From Bradyrhizobium diazoefficiens (GTDB taxonomy: Bacteria > Pseudomonadota > Alphaproteobacteria > Rhizobiales > Xanthobacteraceae), in assembly GCF_016616235.1 (NCBI RefSeq), contig NZ_CP067100.1, positions 6,445,001-6,509,000 of the forward strand: a DNA stretch of 64,000 nucleotides. Reading direction: 5' to 3'. The position numbers and the translations under genes are program-made. Shown one piece after another: positions 17,647-26,424 of this stretch. The notes beneath the pieces were generated by a model, which was given only the letters and a program-made list of their open reading frames with translations, had not been told where the DNA came from and ran no database searches. The stretch's first letter is position 1; the number at the start of each line of letters is the position of its first letter.

Positions 17647-18193
17647 CCCGCCAGGTCTGAGATCAGCAGGTCCTGTGGTCTGGTGGCCGGCGCCTGCTTT
17701 GCCACGGTCGACCAGATCGCCGACCGAACCCGCCAGATCTGCTCCCAAGGGACAAAGCTACGAAGGAATGGCGGGCCCTCAAGTTCGGAGGGAACGATAG
17801 TCCTGATAGCCCATTGACCGTCGAGAGACCGTCGCCGGCCGTTGAACTACGGCGCCTGTCGCGGATAGCCAAAGGTCTCACGATCCGCTATTCAGAACTA
17901 GCGCTCGCGAGATAGCCAAAGGCGGCGGCCTATCTCGGAATCAGAGTTCATCCTCAGCGCCATCCCGATGACCGGAGCTCTCGCTGTCCGGAACAGGCGC
18001 CCCCTACTCAAGCGCCGGGTCGAACGAAGGGAGCAGCGAGATCGCCGCCCTGTCCGTTGAATTCAGGATGGTGAAGCCGATCTGATCGAGCCAGGGTGTC
18101 GGCTTCCGCCGATAATTGCCAACTTGAAATCGGCCTTTGCGCTTCTTATCTGGCGCCAGATTCGAATAAAAATATATATGGGCGGAGGTTGTA
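17647..18193. other. Gap without a recognisable gene
   Basis: No frame here has both a plausible start and family character. A minus-strand frame at 18004-18210 overlaps the zinc-ribbon gene's start and is AT-rich in its middle. The AT-rich 18160-18180 stretch just before the zinc-ribbon gene is the likely promoter of the TIR unit. Confidence 0.45.
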
Positions 18194-18355
18194 ATGCCGA
18201 GGCTGGTCACGTGGACCTGCTTGAATTGCGGAAATCGCTTTAATTACGAGGAACTGACGCCCGACGAGGTTCGGAAAGCGCAGCGGCGGAGGCAGCCTCT
18301 TTCGCAAATCCACTGCCCCAGGTGCAATCGGACGGATCTCAGGCGCGAGAGCTGA
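18194..18355 (+). CDS. Small zinc-ribbon protein upstream of the TIR gene
   Basis: A 53-residue protein with CLNCGNRFNYEE near the N-terminus and CPRCNRTDL near the C-terminus, a clear two-knuckle zinc ribbon. GGAGG lies eight bases before the ATG. Only 33 bases separate its stop from the TIR gene start, so the two are very probably one transcript. Zinc ribbons of this kind often bind nucleic acid or dock to a partner. A role as sensor or partner of the TIR protein is inference. Confidence 0.75.
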   Translation: MPRLVTWTCLNCGNRFNYEELTPDEVRKAQRRRQPLSQIHCPRCNRTDLRRES

Positions 18356-18388
18356 TGCTTCGCGCTTCCCGCGGCTGGAGAGAGTGAA

Positions 18389-19336
18389 TTGGCTACCGTA
18401 TTTTTCTCGTACTCGCACAAGGACGAAGACCTGCGGGACCGGTTGGAAACGCATCTCGCCATGTTGAAAAAGCAGGGGCTGATCGATGCGTGGCATGATC
18501 GGCGCATCAAGGCCGGCGACGAGGTCGACCACAGCATCGACGCCAACCTGAACGCAGCCGACGTCATCCTCCTGCTGGTGTCAGCGGACTTCCTCGCGTC
18601 CTCATACTGCTACGATGTCGAGATGCAACGCGCCATGCAGCGTCACGAAGCACGCGAGGCCCGCGTGATTCCCGTCATCTTGAGACATTGCGATTGGCAC
18701 TCGGCTCCGTTCGGGAAGCTTTTGGCTGCACCGAAGGACGGAAAGCCGATCAAGGCCTGGTCCGATGTCGACGAGGCATTCCTCGATGTCGTCAAGCAAA
18801 TTCGAGCCACCTTGCCGGCCAAAGCGACCGCCAATACCAACGCGCCGAAAGCCTCTCCAGCTCCGACCTCGGCAGCCGTCTCGGGTGCCAAGCCGCGGTC
18901 CAGCAATCTGCGGCTAAAGAAGACGTTCACCGAAGCCGATCGGGACCGCTTCCTGCACGAAAGCTTCGATTTCCTGGCGGAATTCTTCGAGACATCTTTG
19001 ACAGAGTTGGCAGAGAGGAACGACGGCATCGAAGTCAACTACCGCCGCATCGACTCCGATCGGTTCACCGCCGTCGTGTACAAGAACGGAAAGGCGATCG
19101 GTCGGTGCAAGATCAGCTTCGGCGGGGCGTTCGGACGCGGCATCTCCTTTTCACACAATGATCAGGCCAGCGACGGGAGCATGAACGAGAGCCTTTCGGT
19201 CGAGGCGGACGACGGCGGTCTCTTTCTGAAGGCTCTGGGGCTGGCGTCCTACGGTTCGGTGGAAGACCACAAGCTCTCGCAGGAAGCGGCTGCCGAGTAT
19301 TACTGGTCGCTCTTCATTGAGCCGCTCCAGCGGTGA
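18389..19336 (+). CDS. TIR-domain protein with C-terminal sensor-like domain
   Basis: A 315-residue protein starting at TTG, after GGAGAGAG. Residues 1-140 form a TIR domain: VFFSYSHKDEDLRDRLE, the IDAWHDRRIKAGDE loop, ILLLVSADFLASSYCYDVEM (Glu78 in the position of the NAD-cleaving glutamate) and VIPVILRHCDW. Residues 140-170 are an Ala/Pro/Ser linker. From about 171 to the end is a separate alpha/beta domain (DFLAEFFETSLTELAERN, VVYKNGKAIGRCKISFGG). Bacterial TIR proteins degrade NAD or make cyclic nucleotides in antiphage defence. That role fits the layout but is not proven by it. Confidence 0.85.
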   Translation: MATVFFSYSHKDEDLRDRLETHLAMLKKQGLIDAWHDRRIKAGDEVDHSIDANLNAADVILLLVSADFLASSYCYDVEMQRAMQRHEAREARVIPVILRHCDWHSAPFGKLLAAPKDGKPIKAWSDVDEAFLDVVKQIRATLPAKATANTNAPKASPAPTSAAVSGAKPRSSNLRLKKTFTEADRDRFLHESFDFLAEFFETSLTELAERNDGIEVNYRRIDSDRFTAVVYKNGKAIGRCKISFGGAFGRGISFSHNDQASDGSMNESLSVEADDGGLFLKALGLASYGSVEDHKLSQEAAAEYYWSLFIEPLQR

Positions 19337-19554
19337 GCGCTGGCCGCTCGTCGGCGCCCTCCCTGCGCGGATCGATGCCGTCTGCAGCCACGTGAAGCTT
19401 TCCCTGCCCTCCGGAAACGCGCCAAGACCAAGCTCCACGCTCAATGCGCGCAACTGTGTATCCGTTCGCGAATCCCGGCGACGGGCTTGACGGCAAGCCC
19501 CGCTGGCCGATTGAGTTCCATTCAAGCCATCCCAGGGCGATTCGGAGGTGAGGC

Positions 19555-20841
19555 ATGAAGGTTTGGCACGGTATCTGGCGGATCGCGCATTCGATCATTC
19601 TCCTGGCCGTAGTCGCCGTGATGATCGCCATCGGCGTCTTCATCGGCCGTCCGGGGGAGAAGGGCGGCAACCAATCGAACCTCGCCGGCGCAGATCAGCA
19701 GCAGAAGCGCCTGGCTGTCTTTCTCGACGGTACGTGGAACAGCGTCGACACCAACACGAACGTGTGGCGCATGCGCTCTCTGTGCGCGCCGACGGGCAAG
19801 GACGGCAAGCCTCAATTGATCTACTATTCCGTCGGCGTGAACGGTTTTCTGGGCGGAGCCTTCGGGCAAGGACTCGATGATAACATCCGCCTGGCCTACG
19901 AGTGGCTGATCGAAAACTACCGGGACGGAGACGAGATCTTCATCTTCGGCTTCAGCCGCGGCGCGTACACGGCCAGAGCGCTGGCGGGCCTGATCGCCAT
20001 CGACGGACTACTGCAGCAGGGCTCGCCGATTGGCGTAAACGAGCTTTTCGATCGCTACAAAAGGGGCGACGAGGAGACGATTTGGCAACTGAAGGAGAAG
20101 GAGGCGGCCGGCGATATCGCCAAGATAACTCCCCAGGAGAAGTGGCTGCTCAAATACGCGCGGCCCGTAAACGTCAAGGTGGTCGGCGTGTGGGATACCG
20201 TCGGCTCGATAGGCATCGCGGCGGGCGACTTCACCGGGATCAGCAGTTCGCAGTTCGACTATCTGCAGACGGGACTGCGTCTTCCTATCCAGAACGGCTA
20301 TCACGCGCTCGCCATCGATGAGCATCGCGCCAAGTTCGCTCCTACGATCTGGGACGTCCATCGCAGCACTGCCAAGCCGCGACCGCTTTCGAGCGTCGAA
20401 CAGCGTTGGTTCGTGGGCGCGCACGCCAACGTCGGCGGCGGCTACGAAACCGATCTGCTCGCGCAGCCTCCGCTGCGCTGGCTGATGAAGAAAGCGGAGT
20501 CGCAGGGGCTGGCGTTCCGGTCGGAAGTCGATCTGGATGGCGACAACGTCACCGCGAACATCAAGAACTCATACGGGGATTTCATGTACGGCGCCTACCG
20601 AATCATTTCTCCACGGCCATTTTACCGGACCATTGGCGCGGCGCCGGACGTGCGCGACGACGGAACTCACACCAACGTCAACGAGACCATCGACGCCAAT
20701 GTCTTCAAACGATGGCGGGCCGATCCGTCCTACCGGCCGCAGAACCTCGTGGAATGGGCCAAGCGCAAAAACGTGGATCCAGGCCAGTTGCAGACTTCGG
20801 TCCGCGCCGACGATCCCAGTGTAGCGGTGCCCGATCCATAG
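19555..20841 (+). CDS. DUF2235 alpha/beta-hydrolase, membrane-anchored
   Basis: A 428-residue protein. A hydrophobic N-terminal segment (IILLAVVAVMIAIGVFI, about residues 14-30) anchors it in the inner membrane or acts as an uncleaved signal. The DUF2235 hydrolase domain follows: LAVFLDGTWN, GFSRGAYTAR with the nucleophile Ser134, and WFVGAHANVGGGY, the usual Asp/His-region motif of the family. Relatives include type VI lipase effectors (Tle1) and lipases of antiphage systems. It lies 218 bases after the TIR gene in the same direction, so a common function is possible. It has no immunity-gene partner of the type VI kind. Confidence 0.85.
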   Translation: MKVWHGIWRIAHSIILLAVVAVMIAIGVFIGRPGEKGGNQSNLAGADQQQKRLAVFLDGTWNSVDTNTNVWRMRSLCAPTGKDGKPQLIYYSVGVNGFLGGAFGQGLDDNIRLAYEWLIENYRDGDEIFIFGFSRGAYTARALAGLIAIDGLLQQGSPIGVNELFDRYKRGDEETIWQLKEKEAAGDIAKITPQEKWLLKYARPVNVKVVGVWDTVGSIGIAAGDFTGISSSQFDYLQTGLRLPIQNGYHALAIDEHRAKFAPTIWDVHRSTAKPRPLSSVEQRWFVGAHANVGGGYETDLLAQPPLRWLMKKAESQGLAFRSEVDLDGDNVTANIKNSYGDFMYGAYRIISPRPFYRTIGAAPDVRDDGTHTNVNETIDANVFKRWRADPSYRPQNLVEWAKRKNVDPGQLQTSVRADDPSVAVPDP

Positions 20842-21020
20842 CCGTCCGGATCCGTTGGGGCCGCTCACAGCCGGGCTCGCTGCGTCTGAACCGCCCACAT
20901 TGGCCCGGCCGTCGCATGCGTTTCCGACCAACGGACGCGCTGCGGCTTCCTTCCGAGCGACCGCAGATGTCGTCTGGCAGTGCTTCACGGAACGAATCGG
21001 CCTCGGCGCGTTGAGTCCGC

Positions 21021-22853
21021 ATGTGTGCCGTGGCGTTGCGTCAGTCTCGTTCGGGAGTATCGGGCGTCCCCGGCGCCTGCAAAGCCGCTATTCCAGGTTA
21101 CATCGAGCCCTGCGACCCCACGCTGCGCGAGAGTCCACCGCGCGGGGCCGGCTGGGTCTACGAGATCAAGGCCGACGGCTACCGCGCGCAACTGCATCGC
21201 GATGGTGGGGATATCAAGGTCTATTCGCGCACCGGGCTCGACTGGACCGAGCAGTTCTCGTCGATTGCCGCAAGCGCGCGCCGGCTGAAAGCGAACAGCT
21301 TGATCGTCGACGGCGAAGCGGTGGTGTACGGCAGCGGCGGCCTGCCGGATTTTCAGCAGCTCAGGCGCGAGCTCGGCCCTAAGCGCAGCGCGCGCGTGCG
21401 CTACCACGCCTTCGATCTCCTGTACCTCGACGGGTACGATCTGCGCGATGCCGCGCATGAACACCGCAAGCGTTTGCTGCAGCAGCTTCTGAAAGGCGCA
21501 CCGGAGACTTTCATCTACGTCGAAGCGCTCGAGGCCAACGGCAACGCGATCTTCGAGAAGGGCTGCAAACTGGGCCTTGAAGGGCTCATTGCCAAGCGGC
21601 TCGGCCGGCCGTACCGCTCGGGGCGGCAGGAGTCCTGGATCAAGCTCAAGTGCAAGAAGAGCGAGACGTTTCCGATCATCGCCTTCGTTGAAAAATTGGG
21701 AGCCCATCCGCGCAAGGTCGCCTCGCTCTATGTGGGGCGCCGGGAGAACGGCAAGCTCCTCTACGCGGGCAAGGTTCGGACCGGCTACACCGAGACGACC
21801 GCGCGCGAAGTACGCGAGCGGCTGGATCCGCTGATCCGGCCGGCCTCACCGCTCGATTTTCGCGTGAACAAGCCGAAGGCGACCTGGGTCGAGCCGAGCG
21901 TGCTGGCCGAGGTGGAGTATGGCGCGCTGACGGATGACGGGCTGCTGCGCGAAGCCGTGTTCAAGGGGCTCCGCGAAGACCTTGCTGTGCGCAAGGTCAA
22001 GGGACCACGGCTGGTGCCCGGCGCCGGAGGACAGCGGAAGCTCGGCGTGCCTGCGGAAAACATCCTCCAGCTTCTTGCCGATGCGGTGGTGCCTTCGAAG
22101 GAAGAGCTGGCGGACTATTGGAAGCGGGTCTGGAGGAAGGCGCTGCCGCATCTCGGCCAGCGGCCTCTCAAGCTGGTGCGCCATGTGCACGGCACCACGT
22201 TCTACCACAAGGGCCCGCTTCCCAAGGACATTCCCGAATCCGTGCACCAGCTCCGCATCCAAAAGCGCGAGGGCGGCCAGGGCACGCGCCTGTGGGTCGA
22301 CAGCCTCGACGGCTTGCTGGGCCTCGTCGAACTCGGAGCGGTCGAGCTGCACCCCTGGAATTCGACCGTCGAGCACTTCGAGCACGCCGACCGCATCGTC
22401 ATCGACCTCGATCCCGGCGACGGCGTGGAATGGGAGGCGGTCGCCCACACCGCGCTCGAGCTCCGCGCGCTCATGAAGCGGCAAGGCCTCGAGACCTGGC
22501 CCAAACTGACCGGCGGCAAGGGCGTCCATCTGATGGCGCCGCTCGACCAGCCGATGCTGCACGACCAGGCGCATCGCATCGCCCGCAGCTTCTGCTCCGA
22601 GTTCGCCGCACGCGACGCCGATCGGTACATCCTCTCCGCGCAAGCGCGGCGCAGGGGGCGGATCTTTCTTGACTACTTGCGCAACGGACGCGGGACGACC
22701 GCCATCGGCACCTATTCGCCGCGGGCGCGTGAACACTTTCCGATCGCCGCGCCGGTGACGTGGGCGCGCATCGAACGAGGGACCAGGCCGGACGCATTCA
22801 CGATCGAGAACCCATTCCGGGTGAAGGGAGGTGACCATGGCGGACGCATTTGA
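21021..22853 (+). CDS. ligD: ATP-dependent DNA ligase LigD (ligase + polymerase domains)
   Basis: End-joining ligase, 610 aa. The order is ligase first and polymerase second. The ligase has the nucleotidyl-Lys in EIKADGYR (Lys50), VDGEAV, EGLIAKR and SWIKLKC, then an OB-fold (YVGRREN, YAGKVRTGY). From about residue 340 comes the primase/polymerase domain, with VIDLDPGDG (Asp462, Asp464) and KLTGGKGVH. The N-terminal phosphoesterase domain found in many LigD proteins is missing. It works with Ku, encoded 6 kb upstream. The next gene starts inside its 3' end. Confidence 0.95.
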   Translation: MCAVALRQSRSGVSGVPGACKAAIPGYIEPCDPTLRESPPRGAGWVYEIKADGYRAQLHRDGGDIKVYSRTGLDWTEQFSSIAASARRLKANSLIVDGEAVVYGSGGLPDFQQLRRELGPKRSARVRYHAFDLLYLDGYDLRDAAHEHRKRLLQQLLKGAPETFIYVEALEANGNAIFEKGCKLGLEGLIAKRLGRPYRSGRQESWIKLKCKKSETFPIIAFVEKLGAHPRKVASLYVGRRENGKLLYAGKVRTGYTETTAREVRERLDPLIRPASPLDFRVNKPKATWVEPSVLAEVEYGALTDDGLLREAVFKGLREDLAVRKVKGPRLVPGAGGQRKLGVPAENILQLLADAVVPSKEELADYWKRVWRKALPHLGQRPLKLVRHVHGTTFYHKGPLPKDIPESVHQLRIQKREGGQGTRLWVDSLDGLLGLVELGAVELHPWNSTVEHFEHADRIVIDLDPGDGVEWEAVAHTALELRALMKRQGLETWPKLTGGKGVHLMAPLDQPMLHDQAHRIARSFCSEFAARDADRYILSAQARRRGRIFLDYLRNGRGTTAIGTYSPRAREHFPIAAPVTWARIERGTRPDAFTIENPFRVKGGDHGGRI

Positions 22854-23334
22854 CCGCTGGATCGCGTGGGCCAACAACCCGCCCGGCCAAAGACCTGGGC
22901 TTCCGTCCGATGTCCATGCCAGCGTGATGTCTCTGGATGAAGAGGATCGGACCGACCGACAAAAGGTCAATGCCGCCGTCGAGCATCGAGCCGAGTTGCG
23001 GCGAACGGGACGGACCGCGTGGCTCTATCTCAACGACTTCGACCGCGGAACACAGCGGACTATCGGCGATCCCGAATGGGTCAAGGTGTTCGCGTCCGCC
23101 GAAGCCGCCGACAGATGGTTCGACCAGCACGATCCGGAGGGCGTTGCGTGGGAGTACGAGATCGAAGGCGGGCCGCGGCAAGCGTCCGTCTGGATCTTCC
23201 TCGCCGATGAGGTCTCCAGAGCCGTCGGAGATCTCGCCTGGGCCAAACTATTCGCCTCCAGGCAAGCTGCCGAAAACTGGCTTGAGCAGAACGCTCCCGG
23301 CGGTAAGATTTGGGAATACCCGCTCGAGGAGTGA
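22837..23334 (+). CDS. Hypothetical protein with two tandem repeats
   Basis: A 165-residue protein. The ATG at 22837 lies 17 bases inside the 3' end of ligD, with GGGAGGTG just upstream, so translation is coupled. Two copies of one short module are visible: the first around TAWLYLNDFDRGTQRTIGDPEW, VFASAEAADRWFDQHDPEG and AWEYEIE; the second around WIFLADEVSRAVGDLAW, LFASRQAAENWLEQNAPGG and IWEYPLE. Each is about 60 residues. No catalytic motif. Its location suggests a link to end joining or to the PIN protein that follows three bases later. Confidence 0.8.
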   Translation: MADAFDRWIAWANNPPGQRPGLPSDVHASVMSLDEEDRTDRQKVNAAVEHRAELRRTGRTAWLYLNDFDRGTQRTIGDPEWVKVFASAEAADRWFDQHDPEGVAWEYEIEGGPRQASVWIFLADEVSRAVGDLAWAKLFASRQAAENWLEQNAPGGKIWEYPLEE

Positions 23335-23337
23335 GAC

Positions 23338-24063
23338 GTGAGCACGTTCGTCGACAGTTCGGTCTGGTTCGCCGCCGCCTCTGCCCGCGACCCCGAGAAC
23401 GAGCTCGCCAAATCCATTCTGCTCGACCTGGACGGCTGGACCCTGACGGACCACGTGCTTGGGGAGACCTGGCAACTGCTCAAGGCACGGTTCGGCAGCG
23501 AGGTTGCGAACACGTTTTGGGACCGTCTGCGTGAGTCCGGCGCCGTCGTCGAGCCGGTCACGGCCGGCGATCTGGAAGCGGCTTCGCAAATTGAGGCCAG
23601 TTATCCCGACGAAGAGTTTTCCTTCATCGACCGCACCAGCTTCGCCGTGATGGAGCGGCATGGAATTACTCGGGCCGCAACCTTCAACGCATCGTTCGAG
23701 AAGTACCGGTACGGCCCCCGCAAACAGCGCTTCCAAATCATTCGCTCAGGTCATAGCGCCGCGTTCACCGCCTTGAAGCAAGCCATGCTCCAGCGCGCGC
23801 CCGTTCAATTGACCTACGCCGGAGAGGGGCTGGTGGTCTGCCCGTACATCCTCGGCCACGCAGTCGGGGAAGAGCGGGCATTCGTCCTCGCCGTGGATCG
23901 GACCGGCGAGCGGAAGGAATCAGAACGGGGACATTGGATGTGCCTGCGTCTTGCCAAGATCCAGAACATCGAGACTCTCGACTGCTCGTGGGTTGACCGG
24001 CCATATCCTGGGCCGATTCAGCGATGTGTCGATCAGGTGCATCTGGACGTGCGCCAGCTGTAG
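23338..24063 (+). CDS. PIN-domain nuclease fused to a WYL-like C-terminal domain
   Basis: A 241-residue protein starting at GTG three bases after the previous stop. Residues 1-130 form a PIN domain with the acidic triad Asp6 (FVDSS), Glu43 (LGETW) and Asp98 (FIDRTS), typical of VapC-like RNases. Residues 140-241 are a beta-rich domain (LKQAMLQRAPVQLTYAGE, VCPYILGHAVGEERAFVLAVD, MCLRLAKIQNIETL) resembling the WYL ligand-binding fold. No VapB-type antitoxin is encoded next to it, so the fused domain may hold the control function. The WYL assignment is by resemblance only. Confidence 0.75.
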   Translation: MSTFVDSSVWFAAASARDPENELAKSILLDLDGWTLTDHVLGETWQLLKARFGSEVANTFWDRLRESGAVVEPVTAGDLEAASQIEASYPDEEFSFIDRTSFAVMERHGITRAATFNASFEKYRYGPRKQRFQIIRSGHSAAFTALKQAMLQRAPVQLTYAGEGLVVCPYILGHAVGEERAFVLAVDRTGERKESERGHWMCLRLAKIQNIETLDCSWVDRPYPGPIQRCVDQVHLDVRQL

Positions 24064-24645
24064 GGCAAGCACGCGAGCGCGCCTGGCTTGGTGAGGAAAG
24101 CTGCGATGCGGTTGGATTGAGCGCCAGCAGGCCTGCGGGGCGACTCGTCCGCTCAGGCGGTGTCCAGGCCGCGATGCTCGCCGACCCGCGAGCTGGCGGA
24201 GCGGCGGAGCCTACCGGCTTTCTCGCTGCCGCATCTGGTGCATCTGAAGGTCACCTCGCGCGCGCCGAGGCGAAGCAGTTGAAGGCCCCGGCGGGAGCCG
24301 AAAAACTGGAGCGGGGGCTGATTTGCGTCGTCCTCGCCATCGGAACAGCCACGCTCAGGTCCTGCTCTTCTTGCTGGCCTCGGGCCAGCTTCCGATCGGC
24401 GGTCTCGATCATGGCGATCGGACGTGCTCGTTATTGAATCGCAGGTTCAAATCGCATTCTGTAACGGCTCGCCGTGCGGACCGCCCTTTCGCGGCATCTC
24501 TCGAGAAACGCGGAGTTACTCGCTCGTCGCGGGGTGACGCTAGAGCGCTACCGCCTTTTCCGCACACCAGCCGAACCTCAATACTCGCTCTAGTCCTCCG
24601 CTTGCCGAAGCCCGATAACGATCGGGTGCTGGCAATCAATCTGTC
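24064..24645. other. Gap without a recognisable gene
   Basis: This is the 3' flank of the end-joining block and the convergent end of the catabolic operon. Open frames cross it on both strands, but none has a believable start or family signature. Confidence 0.45.
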
Positions 24646-25539
24646 TTAGAGACCACTAGTGTCGGCGATCAATATGGAGCCGGTAGATGATTCTGTGGTG
24701 AACAGAGCGCCATTTGGACCCAATGCGACATTCGTGCAGGTTTGGCCAGCGCAGGATTTGACGCGCGCGATACATTCACCGTTGGGCGCCAGCACGAAGA
24801 CATGACCGAGCGAGGCGTGCGCAACGAATAGTCGCCCGTTCGCGTCCATGGTCAGCCCGTCTGGACCGCTTATCCCGAAGAACACGCTGAACCTGCCGAC
24901 CTTGGCGACTCCTCCATCGCGCACGAGCGGCACCCGCCAGACGCTGTTGTCACGCGTCATTGCCACGAACAGCGCGGTTTCGTGGAGGTCGAGCACGAGA
25001 CCATTCGGGCTTGGCCCATTCGAGATCAGGCAATCCAGCTGTCCATTGGCACGTAGGCGAAATACGCGGCCGGTTGGATCGTGTAACCCGGTCTGGCCTT
25101 GGTCGGTAAAGTAGATGTCGCCGGTCGACGAGACATGCAGGTCGTTGCAGCCCTTGAAGGACTCGGAAATGCGATGACCAAGCAGGGTCCGGACCGTGCC
25201 GCGCCGCGCATCCAGCTCCATCAGGCCATTCATGTAGTCGGCGACCAGAATGCGGCCGTCCGGCGCGATCTTCAGTCCGTTTGGCCAACCGTCATACTCG
25301 ATGATCAGGGACCAGGCGCCATCCGTTGCAATTCTGAAGATGCGACCGAAGGGAATGTCGACCACATAGAGATTTCCGGATGCGTCGAACGACGGCCCTT
25401 CGATGAAGCAATCGACCGGCTTGCCGCCGCGGTTGGCGTCCGCCCAATCGGAGCGAACGCCGGGCCTGCGAAACTCGGCCGGCATGGTCGCCCAGACGCG
25501 CGTTTCAATGACCTGTGGTGGCCCGTCGAGATACATCAT
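24646..25539 (-). CDS. SMP-30/gluconolactonase-family protein
   Basis: A six-bladed beta-propeller of the SMP-30/LRE group, 297 aa. Blade motifs recur: EGPSFDASGNLYVVDIPFGRI, WPNGLKIAPDGRILVADY, CNDLHVSSTGDIYFTDQG, SPNGLVLDLHETALFVA and GPDGLTMDANGRLFVAH. The metal-binding Glu/Asn/Asp positions (EGP, CNDL, PDG) are present. The family hydrolyses lactones such as gluconolactone. Its start overlaps the stop of the citryl-CoA-lyase-like gene, so it belongs to that operon. A lactone step in the pathway is inferred from this. Confidence 0.88.
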   Translation of the reverse strand: MMYLDGPPQVIETRVWATMPAEFRRPGVRSDWADANRGGKPVDCFIEGPSFDASGNLYVVDIPFGRIFRIATDGAWSLIIEYDGWPNGLKIAPDGRILVADYMNGLMELDARRGTVRTLLGHRISESFKGCNDLHVSSTGDIYFTDQGQTGLHDPTGRVFRLRANGQLDCLISNGPSPNGLVLDLHETALFVAMTRDNSVWRVPLVRDGGVAKVGRFSVFFGISGPDGLTMDANGRLFVAHASLGHVFVLAPNGECIARVKSCAGQTCTNVALGPNGALFTTESSTGSILIADTSGL

Positions 25540-26363
25540 GGCGCGCCCGCCAACCTTCGCTTCGGCTGCCCCTCATATTTGTAGGCGAACTGCTTGGGCA
25601 TGGGTCCCTTGTTGCGGTCCTTACGTCCGGTCTGCTCCCAGGCATGTGCCAGGATGCCGACCGCGCGCGACAGGCAGAAGATGCCACGCGCGAGCGGCGC
25701 GGCAAATCCCAACTCGCCATAGATCACCGCGGTTGCGCCATCGATGTTCATCGGGATGAGCTTGCCCTTGCGCCGCTGCATGACGCGCTCGATCGCGCGC
25801 GCGGCGCTGGCGTAGTGGCCACTGACCACGCCTTCGCCCACGGCAGCATCGACGAGGACCAGCAGCGGTGCGGCACGTGGATCAACGGGATGGAAGCGAT
25901 GACCGAAGCCAGGCAAATATTTGCTGCGTATGGCGATGAACTGGTCGATGGCATCATTGGCGGCTCGGTCGGTTTCCGCGGTCTCGCTGCGTCGCAGGAC
26001 GTCCTCGTATAGCTCGATCGCCTGCTCTCCGGCTCCGCCATGCACGTCGTCGAGCGTGTTAATAGCAGACGCCATCGCACCATTGAGCGGCAGCCCGCAA
26101 CTGACCGCCATCTGGGCGATTGCAATCGATGGCGCGTGCGGACCGTGATCGACGGAGGCGACGAGCGCAGCTTGCAACAGTTTCTCCTGCGCAGGTAGAG
26201 GCAATTCGCCCCGCAGCATCAGCCAGATCATGGCGGGGAACGAAATCTGCCCGATCAAGTCCTCGATCGGGTATCCGCGATAAGCGATCCGCCCTGGGGC
26301 GATATCGCATATGGAGGTTCGCCACCAATGGGCAGCCTGTTCTCGCAGCTCTGTTTCGCTCAT
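25536..26363 (-). CDS. Citryl-CoA lyase-like, short citrate-synthase family
   Basis: A 275-residue protein, much shorter than citrate synthase (about 430). The ATG at 26363 is chosen; the frame is open for 46 more codons upstream. The active-site His lies in YLPGFGHRFHPVDPRA and the Asp region is MNIDGATA, as in citrate synthase and in the C-terminal lyase domain of ATP-citrate lyase. The family cleaves citryl-CoA-type 3-hydroxy-acyl-CoAs to acetyl-CoA and an oxo acid. It lies 61 bases downstream of a class III CoA-transferase, which would supply the CoA thioester. The natural substrate is unknown. Confidence 0.85.
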   Translation of the reverse strand: MSETELREQAAHWWRTSICDIAPGRIAYRGYPIEDLIGQISFPAMIWLMLRGELPLPAQEKLLQAALVASVDHGPHAPSIAIAQMAVSCGLPLNGAMASAINTLDDVHGGAGEQAIELYEDVLRRSETAETDRAANDAIDQFIAIRSKYLPGFGHRFHPVDPRAAPLLVLVDAAVGEGVVSGHYASAARAIERVMQRRKGKLIPMNIDGATAVIYGELGFAAPLARGIFCLSRAVGILAHAWEQTGRKDRNKGPMPKQFAYKYEGQPKRRLAGAP

Positions 26364-26424
26364 TCTGCTTTTCCAATCCAAATTGGCTGGTTGCCGATCT
26401 GGCCACCACTTGCATGCAACTGCT

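Noticed and set aside
19555..20841. Type VI secretion effector with immunity gene
   Set aside because: No vgrG, PAAR or immunity-like gene is adjacent; the N-terminal membrane anchor also argues against secretion as an effector.
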